A stretch of 64,000 nucleotides of DNA, taken from JAENWD01 sp963837165. GTDB lineage: Bacteria > Acidobacteriota > Vicinamibacteria > Vicinamibacterales > JAENWD01. The translations under genes were made by a program, and so were the position numbers. Of the stretch, positions 1-8,357 are shown in pieces. How positions within the stretch are numbered: the first letter of the stretch is position 1; each line of letters starts with the position of its first letter. The notes below the pieces were generated by a model. It had not been told where the DNA came from, searched no databases, and worked only from the letters and a program-made list of their open reading frames with translations. The stretch covers positions 496,001 to 560,000 of the forward strand of contig CAWIMD010000001.1 of assembly GCA_963837165.1 (NCBI GenBank), read 5' to 3'.

Positions 1-743
1 GCCTTCTTCATCTTCGGCGCCGTCCGGCGGATGCGCTGCGGCGTGTGCGTCTGCCTGTCCACCCACTCGCGCGAGCTCATCGACGAGGTGCCGAAGACGC
101 CCAGGTCCGCCACGGTCTTCCCGCTGCCGAACCAGCGCAGCTGGTACCAGTGGTCGTCCTTGGTGTTGTGCCAGCTGATGTAGCCGCCCTTCAGGACCTC
201 CCGCGGCTTCCTGATGGCTCCCGTGAAGCTGTAGCGGACCCCGGTGACCGAGACCGGATCGAAGAACTGCGGGGTGTAGAAGTCCGAGACGAGCACGTCG
301 TTCGCCGTGTAGCCGAACTGGGCGGCTTCCGACGGGTCGCAGACCTCGACCAGGAACTCGACACGGCCCTGCTTCTTCGCTTCCTTCGGCGCCGGGCCGG
401 CAATCAGCCGCTCGCCGAACGGGTCGGCCAGCATCTCCAGCGCTTCGTGGCTGGCGGTCAGCGTCCAGTCCTCGGACGCCTGCACGAGGGCGAACGGCTG
501 GCCGGAGTTGTCGAGATGAATGCCCGCCGCCTCGTAGTTCGTCGCGACATCGTCGCGGACGATGATCGGCCAGTAGCCGAGGGGAACGTCGGAGAGCTCG
601 GCAAAGGCGTCAACCGTCGGCTGCACGTCCCAGATGGGCCCGAAGTCGCGCGACGCCTGCTTCTGGAGCGCCGCGCTCACCCGGGTGACCTCGGAGAGCG
701 GCACCGACGAGGACTGGGAGACGAGGGCGACCTGTTGCAGCAT
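1..743 (-). CDS. Hypothetical protein with HEALEM motif (partial)
   Basis: The reading frame starts at an ATG whose complement is 741-743, with AGGAGG about 6 bases upstream, and runs off the window edge after 247 codons without a stop. I do not recognise a named family. The visible part has no signal peptide or membrane segment. Around residues 100-115 it carries TASHEALEMLADPFGERL. The HExxE spacing resembles the zinc-binding helix of metallopeptidases (zincins), with a downstream Asp, so a metallopeptidase-like fold is possible but unproven. The rest is a mixed, soluble-looking sequence rich in Trp and aromatics near the C-terminal side (YISWHNTKDDHWYQLRWFG). The C-terminal visible segment is basic. 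The next gene downstream is outside the window, so operon context cannot be judged. Confidence 0.75.
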   Translation of the reverse strand, partial: MLQQVALVSQSSSVPLSEVTRVSAALQKQASRDFGPIWDVQPTVDAFAELSDVPLGYWPIIVRDDVATNYEAAGIHLDNSGQPFALVQASEDWTLTASHEALEMLADPFGERLIAGPAPKEAKKQGRVEFLVEVCDPSEAAQFGYTANDVLVSDFYTPQFFDPVSVTGVRYSFTGAIRKPREVLKGGYISWHNTKDDHWYQLRWFGSGKTVADLGVFGTSSMSSREWVDRQTHTPQRIRRTAPKMKK

Positions 744-901
744 GTGGAACCTCCTGCGGGCCCGAGGGCCTGCTCAGGTACAGAGGGTCAAACGAGCGCC
801 GCCGGCGCGCCGAACGCCGGTGCGCCCGGGAGTGTGCAAGGGCGCTTCGGGGGGAGCGGTCCAGGCCGGATGAGCTGCACTTCCTCCGCGCGAAGACGTG
901 A

Positions 902-1900
902 TCAGGGCGTGGATGCCGCCGGTGGGTTGATGGTCGCCTGGACCTCGGGGTCGTGCAGGTTGTCCAGCGTCACCAGCATGACGCCGGTGTCCACCGTCTT
1001 CGGCACGGGTTTGCCCTGCAGGTGCTCGACCATCGTCCGGATGCCCTGGTATCCCATGTTCACCGGGTTCTGGACGACCAGTCCCTTGATCTCGCCGCGC
1101 TCGAGCGGCGCGATGAATCCCGAGCTGTAGTCGAAGCCGACGAAGGTGATCCTGCCGGCCTTGCCGATGTCCTGAAGGGCCAGCAGCATCCCGGCCGTGG
1201 ACGACTCGTTGGGCGTGAAGATGCCGTCGAGCGTCTCGGCGAACCGGTTGAGCAGGTTTTCCGAGGCGCGCTTGGCCGTATCGCGCGTGGCGCCGGCGTA
1301 CTGGTCCGAGGAGATCACGGTCACGCCGGGAAACCCTGTCTTCAGCGCGTCGAGGAAGCCGGATTCGCGCTCTTCGGTGGCCGCGGACCCTTCCTGGTAG
1401 CGGAGGAGGAGCACGGTGCCCTTCCCGTGGAGCAGCTCGCCCATGCGCCGCCCCGCGAGCTCGCCGCCCTTGCGGTTGTCGGTCGAGACGTAGCTGACCT
1501 GCTTGCTCGTGTCGTCCAGGGCGGAATCGAAGATCACGGTGGGGATGCCGGCCTCGGCGGCCTCCTCGACGGGCCGCACGAGGGCATGGCTGTCGAGCGG
1601 GGCGAGGACGATGCCGTTGACGCCCTGGCTGATGAAGCCCTCGACCACCTCGAGCTGCTGCTCGCGGTCGTCCTCGCGCAGGGGAGCCTTCCAGAGCACC
1701 TCGACCGGCACGCCCTGCGCGCGAAACTCCGCCGCGGCCTTCTCGGCCCCGAGGTGCACGCGCTTCCAGTGCTCGTGGGTGGAGCCCTTGGGCACCATCG
1801 CGATGCGGTAGCCCTTCGAGGTGTCGGTGTGCCCGCACCCGACCAGGCTCGAGGCGAGCAGGACCGCAGCGGCACGCGTGCGGGACGAGGTCATCATCAC
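902..1900 (-). CDS. Periplasmic sugar-binding lipoprotein, LacI/ribose type
   Basis: A 332-residue lipoprotein with an n-region, a hydrophobic stretch and lipobox LVGC (Cys22), so it should be anchored in the envelope. The mature part is a type-1 periplasmic-binding fold (Peripla_BP_4, as in RbsB): IAMVPKGSTHEHWKRV opens lobe 1, then GVNGIVLAPLDS and a C-terminal GIFTPNESSTAGMLLAL and ITFVGFDYSSGFIAPL. Such proteins bind a monosaccharide for an ABC importer or a sensor. No ATPase or permease gene is next to it, so it may serve a distant transporter or a sensor kinase. The upstream region holds a perfect 8-base tandem repeat array only about 20 bases from the start codon. Confidence 0.87.
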   Translation of the reverse strand: MMMTSSRTRAAAVLLASSLVGCGHTDTSKGYRIAMVPKGSTHEHWKRVHLGAEKAAAEFRAQGVPVEVLWKAPLREDDREQQLEVVEGFISQGVNGIVLAPLDSHALVRPVEEAAEAGIPTVIFDSALDDTSKQVSYVSTDNRKGGELAGRRMGELLHGKGTVLLLRYQEGSAATEERESGFLDALKTGFPGVTVISSDQYAGATRDTAKRASENLLNRFAETLDGIFTPNESSTAGMLLALQDIGKAGRITFVGFDYSSGFIAPLERGEIKGLVVQNPVNMGYQGIRTMVEHLQGKPVPKTVDTGVMLVTLDNLHDPEVQATINPPAASTP

Positions 1901-1917
1901 GCGATGATAGCGCCCGA

Positions 1918-1992
1918 TCCTCCAGATCCCCAGCCCCCAGATCCCCAGATCCCCAGATCCCCAGATCCCCAGATCCCCAGATCCCCAGATCC
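1918..1992. repeat. Class A repeat: tandem ATCCCCAG octamers
   Basis: About eight near-perfect head-to-tail copies of the octamer ATCCCCAG, with a slightly degenerate left end. The array lies 18-92 bases upstream of the lipoprotein start at 1900, where its promoter should be, and in the gap between that gene and the divergent amt operon. Slippage would change promoter spacing in 8-base steps. A second, more degenerate array of the same unit is at 10856-10975. Confidence 0.9.
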
Positions 1993-2301
1993 CTGACTAC
2001 ATTTTTGTGCCCCCCTGTTTCCCCGCGGACAACTTTGTCACGCGGCGCCGTCGCGCGGCCGGGCCAGGGACGACGACGTGCGCGCGCACCGCGATCGCCC
2101 TCGATGCCGCCGCGGGAGCGGGCCGCCAACTTCCGACACAAATGTCGGCGCATCCAGACCGTCCGCCATTTATGTCGTCCGTCGGCGCGGCACGCGCGCG
2201 GCAGCCGGCGGCGCTAAGTCACGGTGCGTCAGTCTGTTGTCAGAACCAGGCCACCGGATCGCGCATGGTTCGGGTCTTGCTGACTCATCGGCGAGCACGG
2301 G

Positions 2302-2317
2302 CGGCACGTTGGCCGCC
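2302..2317 (+). promoter_or_regulatory. Possible sigma-54 (-24/-12) element before amt
   Basis: CGGCACGTTGGCCGCC has GG at 2303-2304 and GC at 2315-2316, the required 10-base spacing, and matches GGCACG of the -24 box exactly. The TT before the -12 GC is replaced by CC. It would start transcription about 18 bases before the amt start codon. Nitrogen operons of this kind are often under NtrC and sigma-54, but GG-N10-GC is common by chance in high-GC DNA. The rest of the 445-base gap (1901-2345) holds the class A repeat and nothing else I can assign. Confidence 0.3.
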
Positions 2318-2345
2318 GTGTGGCCGCCAACGGAGAGCACACTCG

Positions 2346-3923
2346 ATGCCCAGCCTGAAGAAACTGCTTCGATCCTTTGCCATTGGTGCGTTGCTTGCCG
2401 TCGCGATCGGCGTCGGCGTGCGCACGATCGTCCATGCCCAGGCGCCCGAGGCCGCCGCAGCCCCGCTGAACGATCCGTCAGGGGCCACGACGGGCACCGC
2501 GAAGGATGTGCCGGTGAAGGACCCGGCCAACCCGACACTGCCCGAGGTGATGGAGACGGTCGGCCACAACAAGATCGCCATCAACTTCGTCTGGACGCTG
2601 ATCACCGGGTTCCTCGTCATGTTCATGCAGGCGGGCTTCGCGATGGTGGAAACCGGCTTCACCCGGGCGAAGAACGTGGCGCACACCATGTCGATGAACT
2701 TCATGGTGTATTGCGTCGGCATGCTGGGCTACTGGATCTGCGGCTATGCGCTGCAGATGGGCGGCGTCGGCGGCGTGGCGGCCCTCGGGGGCGTCGCCCC
2801 GCTGAACCACGAGTTCACGATTACGCTCGCGGGGAAGACCTTCGGCCTGTTCGGCCTCAAGGGCTTCTTCCTGAGCGGCGACACCTACGACGTGGGCGTG
2901 TTCACGCTGTTCCTCTTCCAGATGGTCTTCATGGACACGGCGGCGACCATCCCAACAGGCGCCATGGCCGAGCGCTGGAAGTTTTCGGCCTTCATCGTCT
3001 TCGGCTTCTTCATGTCGATGATCGTCTACCCGATCTTCGCCAACTGGGTGTGGGGCGGCGGCTGGCTGGCGGCGCTCGGCACCAACTTCGGGCTCGGCCA
3101 CGGCCACGTGGACTTCGCCGGCTCGTCGGTCGTGCACATGGTCGGCGGCGTTGCGGGCCTGGCGGGCGCCATCGTCATCGGCCCCCGCATCGGCAAGTTC
3201 ACGAAGTCGGGAGAGCCGGTGGCCATTCCCGGCCATCACATCCCGATGGCCATCGTCGGCACCTTCATCCTGGCGTTCGGGTGGTTCGGCTTCAACCCGG
3301 GCTCGACGCTGGCCGGCGGCGACCTTCGGATTGCAGTGGTGGCCACCAATACGATGCTGGCCAGCGCGGCCGGAGCGTTCGCCGCGATGCTCTACGTGTG
3401 GGCCAAGTTCGGCAAGCCCGACCCGAGCATGATGGCCAACGGTCTGCTGGCCGGGCTGGTGGCGATCACGGCGCCATGCGCGTTCGTCAACAGCGTGTCG
3501 GCGGTCATCATCGGCGCCATCGCGGGCATTCTCGTCGTCTTCTCGGTGCTCTTCGTCGAGCGCACGCTGAAGATTGACGACCCGGTCGGCGCGGTCTCGG
3601 TGCACGGCGTGTGCGGTGCCTGGGGCGTGCTGTCGCTCGGACTGTTTGCCGACGGCGTCTATGGCGACGGCTGGAACGGAGTCGAAGGACCCGTGCGCGG
3701 CCTCTTGTACGGCGACGCGGGGCAGTTCGTGGCCGAGGTCGTCGGCACGGTGACGTGCATCGTGTTCGTGTTCGTGTCGTTCTACGTCTTCTTCAAGGTC
3801 GTCGAGGCGGTGATGGGCAACCGCGTGCCGGCCGAGGTGGAGATCGAGGGCCTCGACGGGGCGGAAATGGGCGCGATGGGCTACCCCGACTTCGTGCTCA
3901 CGCCCGGCCCGGAGATGAAGTAG
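2346..3923 (+). CDS. amt: Ammonium transporter Amt
   Basis: 525 residues from the ATG preceded by GGAGAG. A cleavable signal peptide (through VHAQA, about residue 33) and a short Pro/Ala-rich linker come before the Amt core, which has about 11 membrane helices. Key channel residues are visible: MDTAATIPTGAMAER (the conserved Asp region), VDFAGSSVVHMVGG (first His of the twin-His pair) and PVGAVSVHGVCGAWG (second His). It conducts NH4+/NH3 across the inner membrane. It is first in an operon with glnD, glnK and a GlnE-like gene, the classical arrangement in which P-II (GlnK) docks on and blocks Amt when nitrogen is plentiful. The long in-frame extension upstream of 2346 is Arg/Ala-rich noise and is not included. 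Confidence 0.96.
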   Translation: MPSLKKLLRSFAIGALLAVAIGVGVRTIVHAQAPEAAAAPLNDPSGATTGTAKDVPVKDPANPTLPEVMETVGHNKIAINFVWTLITGFLVMFMQAGFAMVETGFTRAKNVAHTMSMNFMVYCVGMLGYWICGYALQMGGVGGVAALGGVAPLNHEFTITLAGKTFGLFGLKGFFLSGDTYDVGVFTLFLFQMVFMDTAATIPTGAMAERWKFSAFIVFGFFMSMIVYPIFANWVWGGGWLAALGTNFGLGHGHVDFAGSSVVHMVGGVAGLAGAIVIGPRIGKFTKSGEPVAIPGHHIPMAIVGTFILAFGWFGFNPGSTLAGGDLRIAVVATNTMLASAAGAFAAMLYVWAKFGKPDPSMMANGLLAGLVAITAPCAFVNSVSAVIIGAIAGILVVFSVLFVERTLKIDDPVGAVSVHGVCGAWGVLSLGLFADGVYGDGWNGVEGPVRGLLYGDAGQFVAEVVGTVTCIVFVFVSFYVFFKVVEAVMGNRVPAEVEIEGLDGAEMGAMGYPDFVLTPGPEMK

Positions 3924-3962
3924 CGGGCGGCGCGCCGGGCCTCGGCCGCGGGCGGGTGAGCC

Positions 3963-6563
3963 ATGGGTGGCGGTATCGTAGAGGTCGGCGTCCTGCCCAC
4001 GATGTCGAATGCGTCATCACGCGACACGGGAGGGGCGGACGACCGCCGTCCGCCCTCCGAGCTGCTGGCGATTGCCCGCCAGCAGTTCGAGGCCGAGATC
4101 GAGCGCGGGCTCGGCGGCCGGGCCGCCCACGCCCGGTTCTCGGACCGGTTTGACGCGATCATTCGCCGGATGGCGGCCGCGGCGCCCGCGCCGCGGTCGT
4201 CGCTGGCCATTGCGGCGCTCGGCGGATACGGCCGCCGGACGCTCTGCCTCTACTCCGACGTCGATCTCCTGATCGTGTTCGACGGCCGGATCGGGCGGGA
4301 AGAGGAGCGCTTCGTCAAGGCGATCCTGCACCCGCTCTGGGATCTCAAGCTGACCGTGGGCCACCAGGTGCGCTCGCTGGACGAGCTCGCGCGCGTCGGA
4401 GACGACAACCCGGAGCTGCTCCTGGCCCTGGTGGACGCCCGGTTGCTCACAGGCGACGCCGCCGTCTTCGATCGCGCGTGCGGGCGTGCCGGCCACCCGC
4501 ATGCCGACCATCGGCAGCAGGTGCTGGACGGCCTGATCCGGCTCACCGACGAGCGCCACGCGACGTTCAATGACACGATTTACCAGCTCGAGCCGGACGT
4601 GAAGAGCTCCCCCGGAGGGCTCCGGGACCTGGCGGCGGCGCGGGTGCTGACCACGCTGGCCGGCAGCCCGGTCACGACGATCGACGCACGCGAGCTCTCG
4701 CGCGCCGAGGACTTCCTGCTGCGCGTGCGATCGGTGCTGCACGCCGCCGCCGGCCGCAACGTGAACGTCCTCAGCCACGCGATGCAGGAGCTGGCGGCCG
4801 ATCGCCTCGCCCCCGGCCGCGGCATCACGGGCCGGGTCGAGGCGCTCATGGGCGAGTACTTCGGCCGCGCCCGCGACATCGCCCGCGCGCTGGCCCGCGC
4901 GCGCCGCCTGGCGGCTCCTGCCGCGCCCGAGCCGGCGCCGCACGACATCGGCCCCAACCTCCAGGCGACGTTGCAGGCGGTCGGCTTCGCGGACCTGGCG
5001 CGCGCCGCCGGCGAGCCGGAATCCTGGCTCGGCGCGTTCGAGGCCGCGCTCGCACGCGGCCTGCGGGTGGACGACGAGACGCTGTCGATGCTGGAGCGGC
5101 AGGTGGACGCCGTGGGCCTCTCGGACCTGCTGCCGGCGCCTGCCGATCGCCGGCGCCTGCTGCAGCTCCTCACGCCGGCGCGGGGCCTCTACGCGCGGTT
5201 GTCGGACCTCCACGACGCCGGCCTGCTCGACAAGCTGCTGCCCGGCTTCGGGGCGATCGACGGCCGCGTGATCCGCGACTTCTACCACAAGTACACGGTG
5301 GACGAGCACACGCTGCTCACCGTCCGCGGCATCGAGCGGCTCCTGGATCCGGCGCCCGCGCGCGAGCGGTTCGGCGCGCTGCTGGGCGAGCTCCGCGCGC
5401 CGGCGCACCTCGTCCTCGCGCTCCTGTTCCACGACGTCGGCAAGTGGACCGACGGCGAGCACGCGGCCGAGAGCGTCCGCATGGCACGCGTCATGTTCGA
5501 CGAGCTCGGCGTCGAGGCCGACGCGCGGCAGGACGTGGAGTTCCTCATCAGCCGCCACCTCGAGATGTCGCGCGTGGCCTTCCGCCGCGACAGCGAGGAC
5601 CCCGACGTCGTCCGCCAGTTCGCCGCCCTCGTCGGCACCGAGGAGCGGCTGAAGATGCTCTGCCTGCTGACCCTCGTGGACATCGAGGCGGTCGGCGCCG
5701 GCACGCTCACGCCCTGGAAGGAGGAGCTGCTCTGGCGCCTCTACGTGGACACCTACAACCACCTCACCCTCGCCTACGGCGACGAAGTGATCGACCGGAC
5801 CGAGGCCCGCGCGACGGCGCTGGTGGCCGGGCGCCCTCACGACCTCGACGAGGCCGAGCTCGTGCGCTTCCTGGAAGGCTTTCCGCGGCGCTATCTCGCG
5901 CTGTTCGACCACGAGCACATCTACCAGCACGCGCGACTCTCCCGCGGGATCCATCCCGACGAGGTGCACCTCTTCCTCGAGCCCAGGGGCGAGATGTGGG
6001 AGCTGGCGGTCGTCACGCTCGACAAGCCGTTCCTGTTCGCCAACCTCTGCGGCGCGCTCTCCTATTTCGGCATGGACATCGTCCGGGGGAGCGCCATGAC
6101 GAGCCCGGCCGGCCTCGTGCTCGACGTGTTCCAGTTCGCCGACCGCGACGGCTTCTTCCGGCTGAATCCGGGGGCGGTGCCCGAATTCGAGCGGCTGCTC
6201 GAGGACGTCGTGGCGGGCCGGCAGAACGCGGCCGCGCTCGTCGCACGAAAGGAGAGCAGCCCGCTCCACCGGCCGGGTCCCCGCCGCGTCGCGCCGGTCG
6301 TCTACTTCGACGACGAGCACTCGCAGACCTACACCGTGCTCGAGATCGTCGCGCAGGACGCGCCCGGGCTGCTGCAGCGGGTCAGCGGCGTGATCTCCCG
6401 GCACGGGTGCGACGTCGACCTCGTGCTGATCTCGACGGAGGGCTCCAGGGCCATCGACGTCTTCCACCTCACCAAGGCGGCCGCCAAGCTGCCGAAGTCT
6501 GCTCAACGCGCGCTCCGGGCCGACCTGGAGCGCATTCTGGAGGAGGGTTATGAAGCTCATTAA
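3963..6563 (+). CDS. glnD: P-II uridylyltransferase/uridylyl-removing enzyme GlnD
   Basis: An 866-residue cytosolic nitrogen sensor that uridylylates P-II when glutamine is low and deuridylylates it when glutamine is high. The nucleotidyltransferase motif GGYGRR (about residues 87-92) and catalytic SDVD (98-101) are intact. The HD domain has FHDVGKW (His490-Asp491). Two C-terminal ACT domains begin near residues 679 (WELAVVTLDKP) and 790 (YTVLEIVAQD) and should bind glutamine. Length fits the family. It lies 39 bases after amt and its last 14 bases overlap glnK, so translational coupling is likely. The ATG at 4002 is an alternative start; neither site has a strong ribosome-binding sequence. 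Confidence 0.95.
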   Translation: MGGGIVEVGVLPTMSNASSRDTGGADDRRPPSELLAIARQQFEAEIERGLGGRAAHARFSDRFDAIIRRMAAAAPAPRSSLAIAALGGYGRRTLCLYSDVDLLIVFDGRIGREEERFVKAILHPLWDLKLTVGHQVRSLDELARVGDDNPELLLALVDARLLTGDAAVFDRACGRAGHPHADHRQQVLDGLIRLTDERHATFNDTIYQLEPDVKSSPGGLRDLAAARVLTTLAGSPVTTIDARELSRAEDFLLRVRSVLHAAAGRNVNVLSHAMQELAADRLAPGRGITGRVEALMGEYFGRARDIARALARARRLAAPAAPEPAPHDIGPNLQATLQAVGFADLARAAGEPESWLGAFEAALARGLRVDDETLSMLERQVDAVGLSDLLPAPADRRRLLQLLTPARGLYARLSDLHDAGLLDKLLPGFGAIDGRVIRDFYHKYTVDEHTLLTVRGIERLLDPAPARERFGALLGELRAPAHLVLALLFHDVGKWTDGEHAAESVRMARVMFDELGVEADARQDVEFLISRHLEMSRVAFRRDSEDPDVVRQFAALVGTEERLKMLCLLTLVDIEAVGAGTLTPWKEELLWRLYVDTYNHLTLAYGDEVIDRTEARATALVAGRPHDLDEAELVRFLEGFPRRYLALFDHEHIYQHARLSRGIHPDEVHLFLEPRGEMWELAVVTLDKPFLFANLCGALSYFGMDIVRGSAMTSPAGLVLDVFQFADRDGFFRLNPGAVPEFERLLEDVVAGRQNAAALVARKESSPLHRPGPRRVAPVVYFDDEHSQTYTVLEIVAQDAPGLLQRVSGVISRHGCDVDLVLISTEGSRAIDVFHLTKAAAKLPKSAQRALRADLERILEEGYEAH

Positions 6564-6882
6564 GGCGATCGTGCGGCCGAACAAGGTGGACGACATCAAG
6601 GAGGCCCTGGACGCGCTCAGCCTGCCGGGCATGACGGTGACCGAAGTCCGCGGCCACGGCCGGCAGAAGGGCCACACCGCCACCTATCGCGGCAGGGAGT
6701 ACGACGTGAGCCTGCTGCCGAAGACGCAGGTGGACGTCGTCGTCCGCGACGAGCTGGTCGATGCCGTCGTCGAGGCCATCATGACGGCATCGCGCACCGG
6801 TGAGATCGGCGACGGCCGCATCTTCGTCCTGCCGGTCGAGCACTCGTTCAACATCCGGACCGGCGAGAAGGACACCGTGTAG
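6550..6882 (+). CDS. glnK: Nitrogen regulatory protein P-II
   Basis: A 110-residue P-II protein, the usual size. The T-loop TYRGREYDVSLLPK carries the uridylylation site Tyr51, and the C-terminal signature GEIGDGRIFVLPV is present. It relays 2-oxoglutarate, ATP/ADP and GlnD-controlled uridylylation state to Amt and other targets. It starts inside glnD after a strong GGAGGAGGG site, so the two are co-translated. Linkage to amt suggests glnK rather than glnB, but the sequence alone does not separate these paralogues. Confidence 0.97.
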   Translation: MKLIKAIVRPNKVDDIKEALDALSLPGMTVTEVRGHGRQKGHTATYRGREYDVSLLPKTQVDVVVRDELVDAVVEAIMTASRTGEIGDGRIFVLPVEHSFNIRTGEKDTV

Positions 6883-6895
6883 GGAGTTCAGGAGC

Positions 6896-8344
6896 ATGCC
6901 GATCTCGCCGTCCGACCTCTTCCTCTCCGCGGATCTCAGCGAGGAAGAGGCCTGCCGGTACCTGGCGGCGCGCGGGCTCCGGGATCCGGCGGCGGCCGAC
7001 CGCCGCCTTCAGGGGCTGGCCGCCGACCTGGCGACCCGCGAGGCGATGGCCGGCCTCGCGGGCCTCCTGCTCGACGCGCTGGGCGAGGTCCCCGACCCGG
7101 ACCTGGCGGTCGAGGTGTTCGCGCACTACGCCGCATCGCGCGTGCCGCGGCCGGCCTTCCTCCGCTACCTCGCCGACGATCCGCGCGCGCTCGGCGTGCT
7201 CGTCGGCGTCGCCGGTGCGTCGCCCTGGCTCGGCGCCCTCCTCGTGCGACACCCCGAGCGGTTTCACTGGCTCGTGCGCGAAGTGGACCGCAGCGCACCT
7301 GATGCCCTCGACCTGGCCGCGGATGCCGACGACCTGCTCGCGACCGCCGGCGGGCCGCGCGACGGGGCCGAGCGGCTGTCGCACTTCCGCGACCGGGAGC
7401 TGCTCCGGATTGGCGCACGCGATCTTGTGGGACGAGACACGCCTGAGCTCGTCGCCGACCAGCTCTCGGATCTCGCCGACGTGATCGTGTCGCGCGCGTA
7501 CGGCATGGCCGCGCAAGCCGCCCTGGCGGCAGCCGGAGTGGACACGTTGCCCGGACGCGTCGCCGTCCTCGCGCTGGGACGCTTCGGCGGGCGGGAGATG
7601 GATTACGGGGCGGAGCTGCCGATCATCTGCCTGATCGAGCCCGACCGCGAGGAGGATCGCGCGGCGAGGGCCACGCTGCAGAGCGTCGGACAGCACCTGG
7701 CGGCGCTGGTCGGCGATCCCTCTGCCCTGAGCCGGGCGTACCGGGTGCGGCCAGGACTGGGCGCACGGAGCGCCGCGGGCGGAACGACCCCGTCGTTCCG
7801 CCAGTGGGCTCGCGACCTGGCCGAGACGATTCCCCTGGACGACCGCCTGGCCCTGGTGAAGGCGCGGCGCGTGGCCGGCGACGCCGACCTGGCGTCACGC
7901 GCGATGGAACTGATCGAGCCGCTCGTGTTCGGACCTGCGACAACGTTCGGCCCGCCGACAGATGTGGGCTCTTCGCTGTTTGCCGCCTGCCGTGAGGCGT
8001 CCGAACGGATCGAACTGTTCGCGGCCCGGCTCCACGCCGCCAACAACCGGCGGCATCCGGAAGGCAGGCGGCGCGACACGCTGGAGTCGCTCGCGGCGCC
8101 GGAGCTGCTCGACGAGCGGCGGGCCGACGCGCTGGCCGGCAGCTACCGCTTTCTCCGGGCGGTCGAGCATCGCTGGCAGCTCGTCGAGAGCCCCGACGGA
8201 CCCGAGGGCGAAGGCGTGGGCGCGGCCGCTGCATGCGCCCGCCTGCTCGGCCTCTCCGGCGAGCGGGATCTCGAGGCCGAAGTGGCGCGCCACTGCGCGC
8301 TGGTCCGCGAGGTCTGCCAGTCCGCCGCCGCGCATCATCTGTAG
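6896..8344 (+). CDS. Half-length GlnE-like protein with degenerate active site
   Basis: 482 residues, about half of a normal GlnE adenylyltransferase (two nucleotidyltransferase halves, about 950 residues). The N-terminal helical part and LARYLADDP/LLVRHPERF-type segments resemble GlnE. The single nucleotidyltransferase motif reads ALGRFGGREMDYGAELPI where active enzymes have LGKLGGREL...SDIDL, so both catalytic aspartates are absent. The C-terminal helices (SYRFLRAVEHRWQLVESP) match the GlnE region after the catalytic domain. It follows glnK by 13 bases with GGAG before the ATG. I infer a non-catalytic relic or regulator of glutamine synthetase or P-II; a family-wide loss would argue for a new role, a lone case for decay. 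Confidence 0.72.
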   Translation: MPISPSDLFLSADLSEEEACRYLAARGLRDPAAADRRLQGLAADLATREAMAGLAGLLLDALGEVPDPDLAVEVFAHYAASRVPRPAFLRYLADDPRALGVLVGVAGASPWLGALLVRHPERFHWLVREVDRSAPDALDLAADADDLLATAGGPRDGAERLSHFRDRELLRIGARDLVGRDTPELVADQLSDLADVIVSRAYGMAAQAALAAAGVDTLPGRVAVLALGRFGGREMDYGAELPIICLIEPDREEDRAARATLQSVGQHLAALVGDPSALSRAYRVRPGLGARSAAGGTTPSFRQWARDLAETIPLDDRLALVKARRVAGDADLASRAMELIEPLVFGPATTFGPPTDVGSSLFAACREASERIELFAARLHAANNRRHPEGRRRDTLESLAAPELLDERRADALAGSYRFLRAVEHRWQLVESPDGPEGEGVGAAAACARLLGLSGERDLEAEVARHCALVREVCQSAAAHHL

Positions 8345-8357
8345 CGCATCATGCCTC

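Noticed and set aside
2384..2398. TGG-N8-TTGC sequence resembling a sigma-54 -24/-12 box
   Set aside because: It falls inside the amt coding sequence, after the start codon, so it would not drive a full amt transcript.
4017..6683. An 888-codon open frame on the - strand
   Set aside because: Antisense to glnD and glnK, low-complexity Arg/Val/Glu composition, no recognisable motif.
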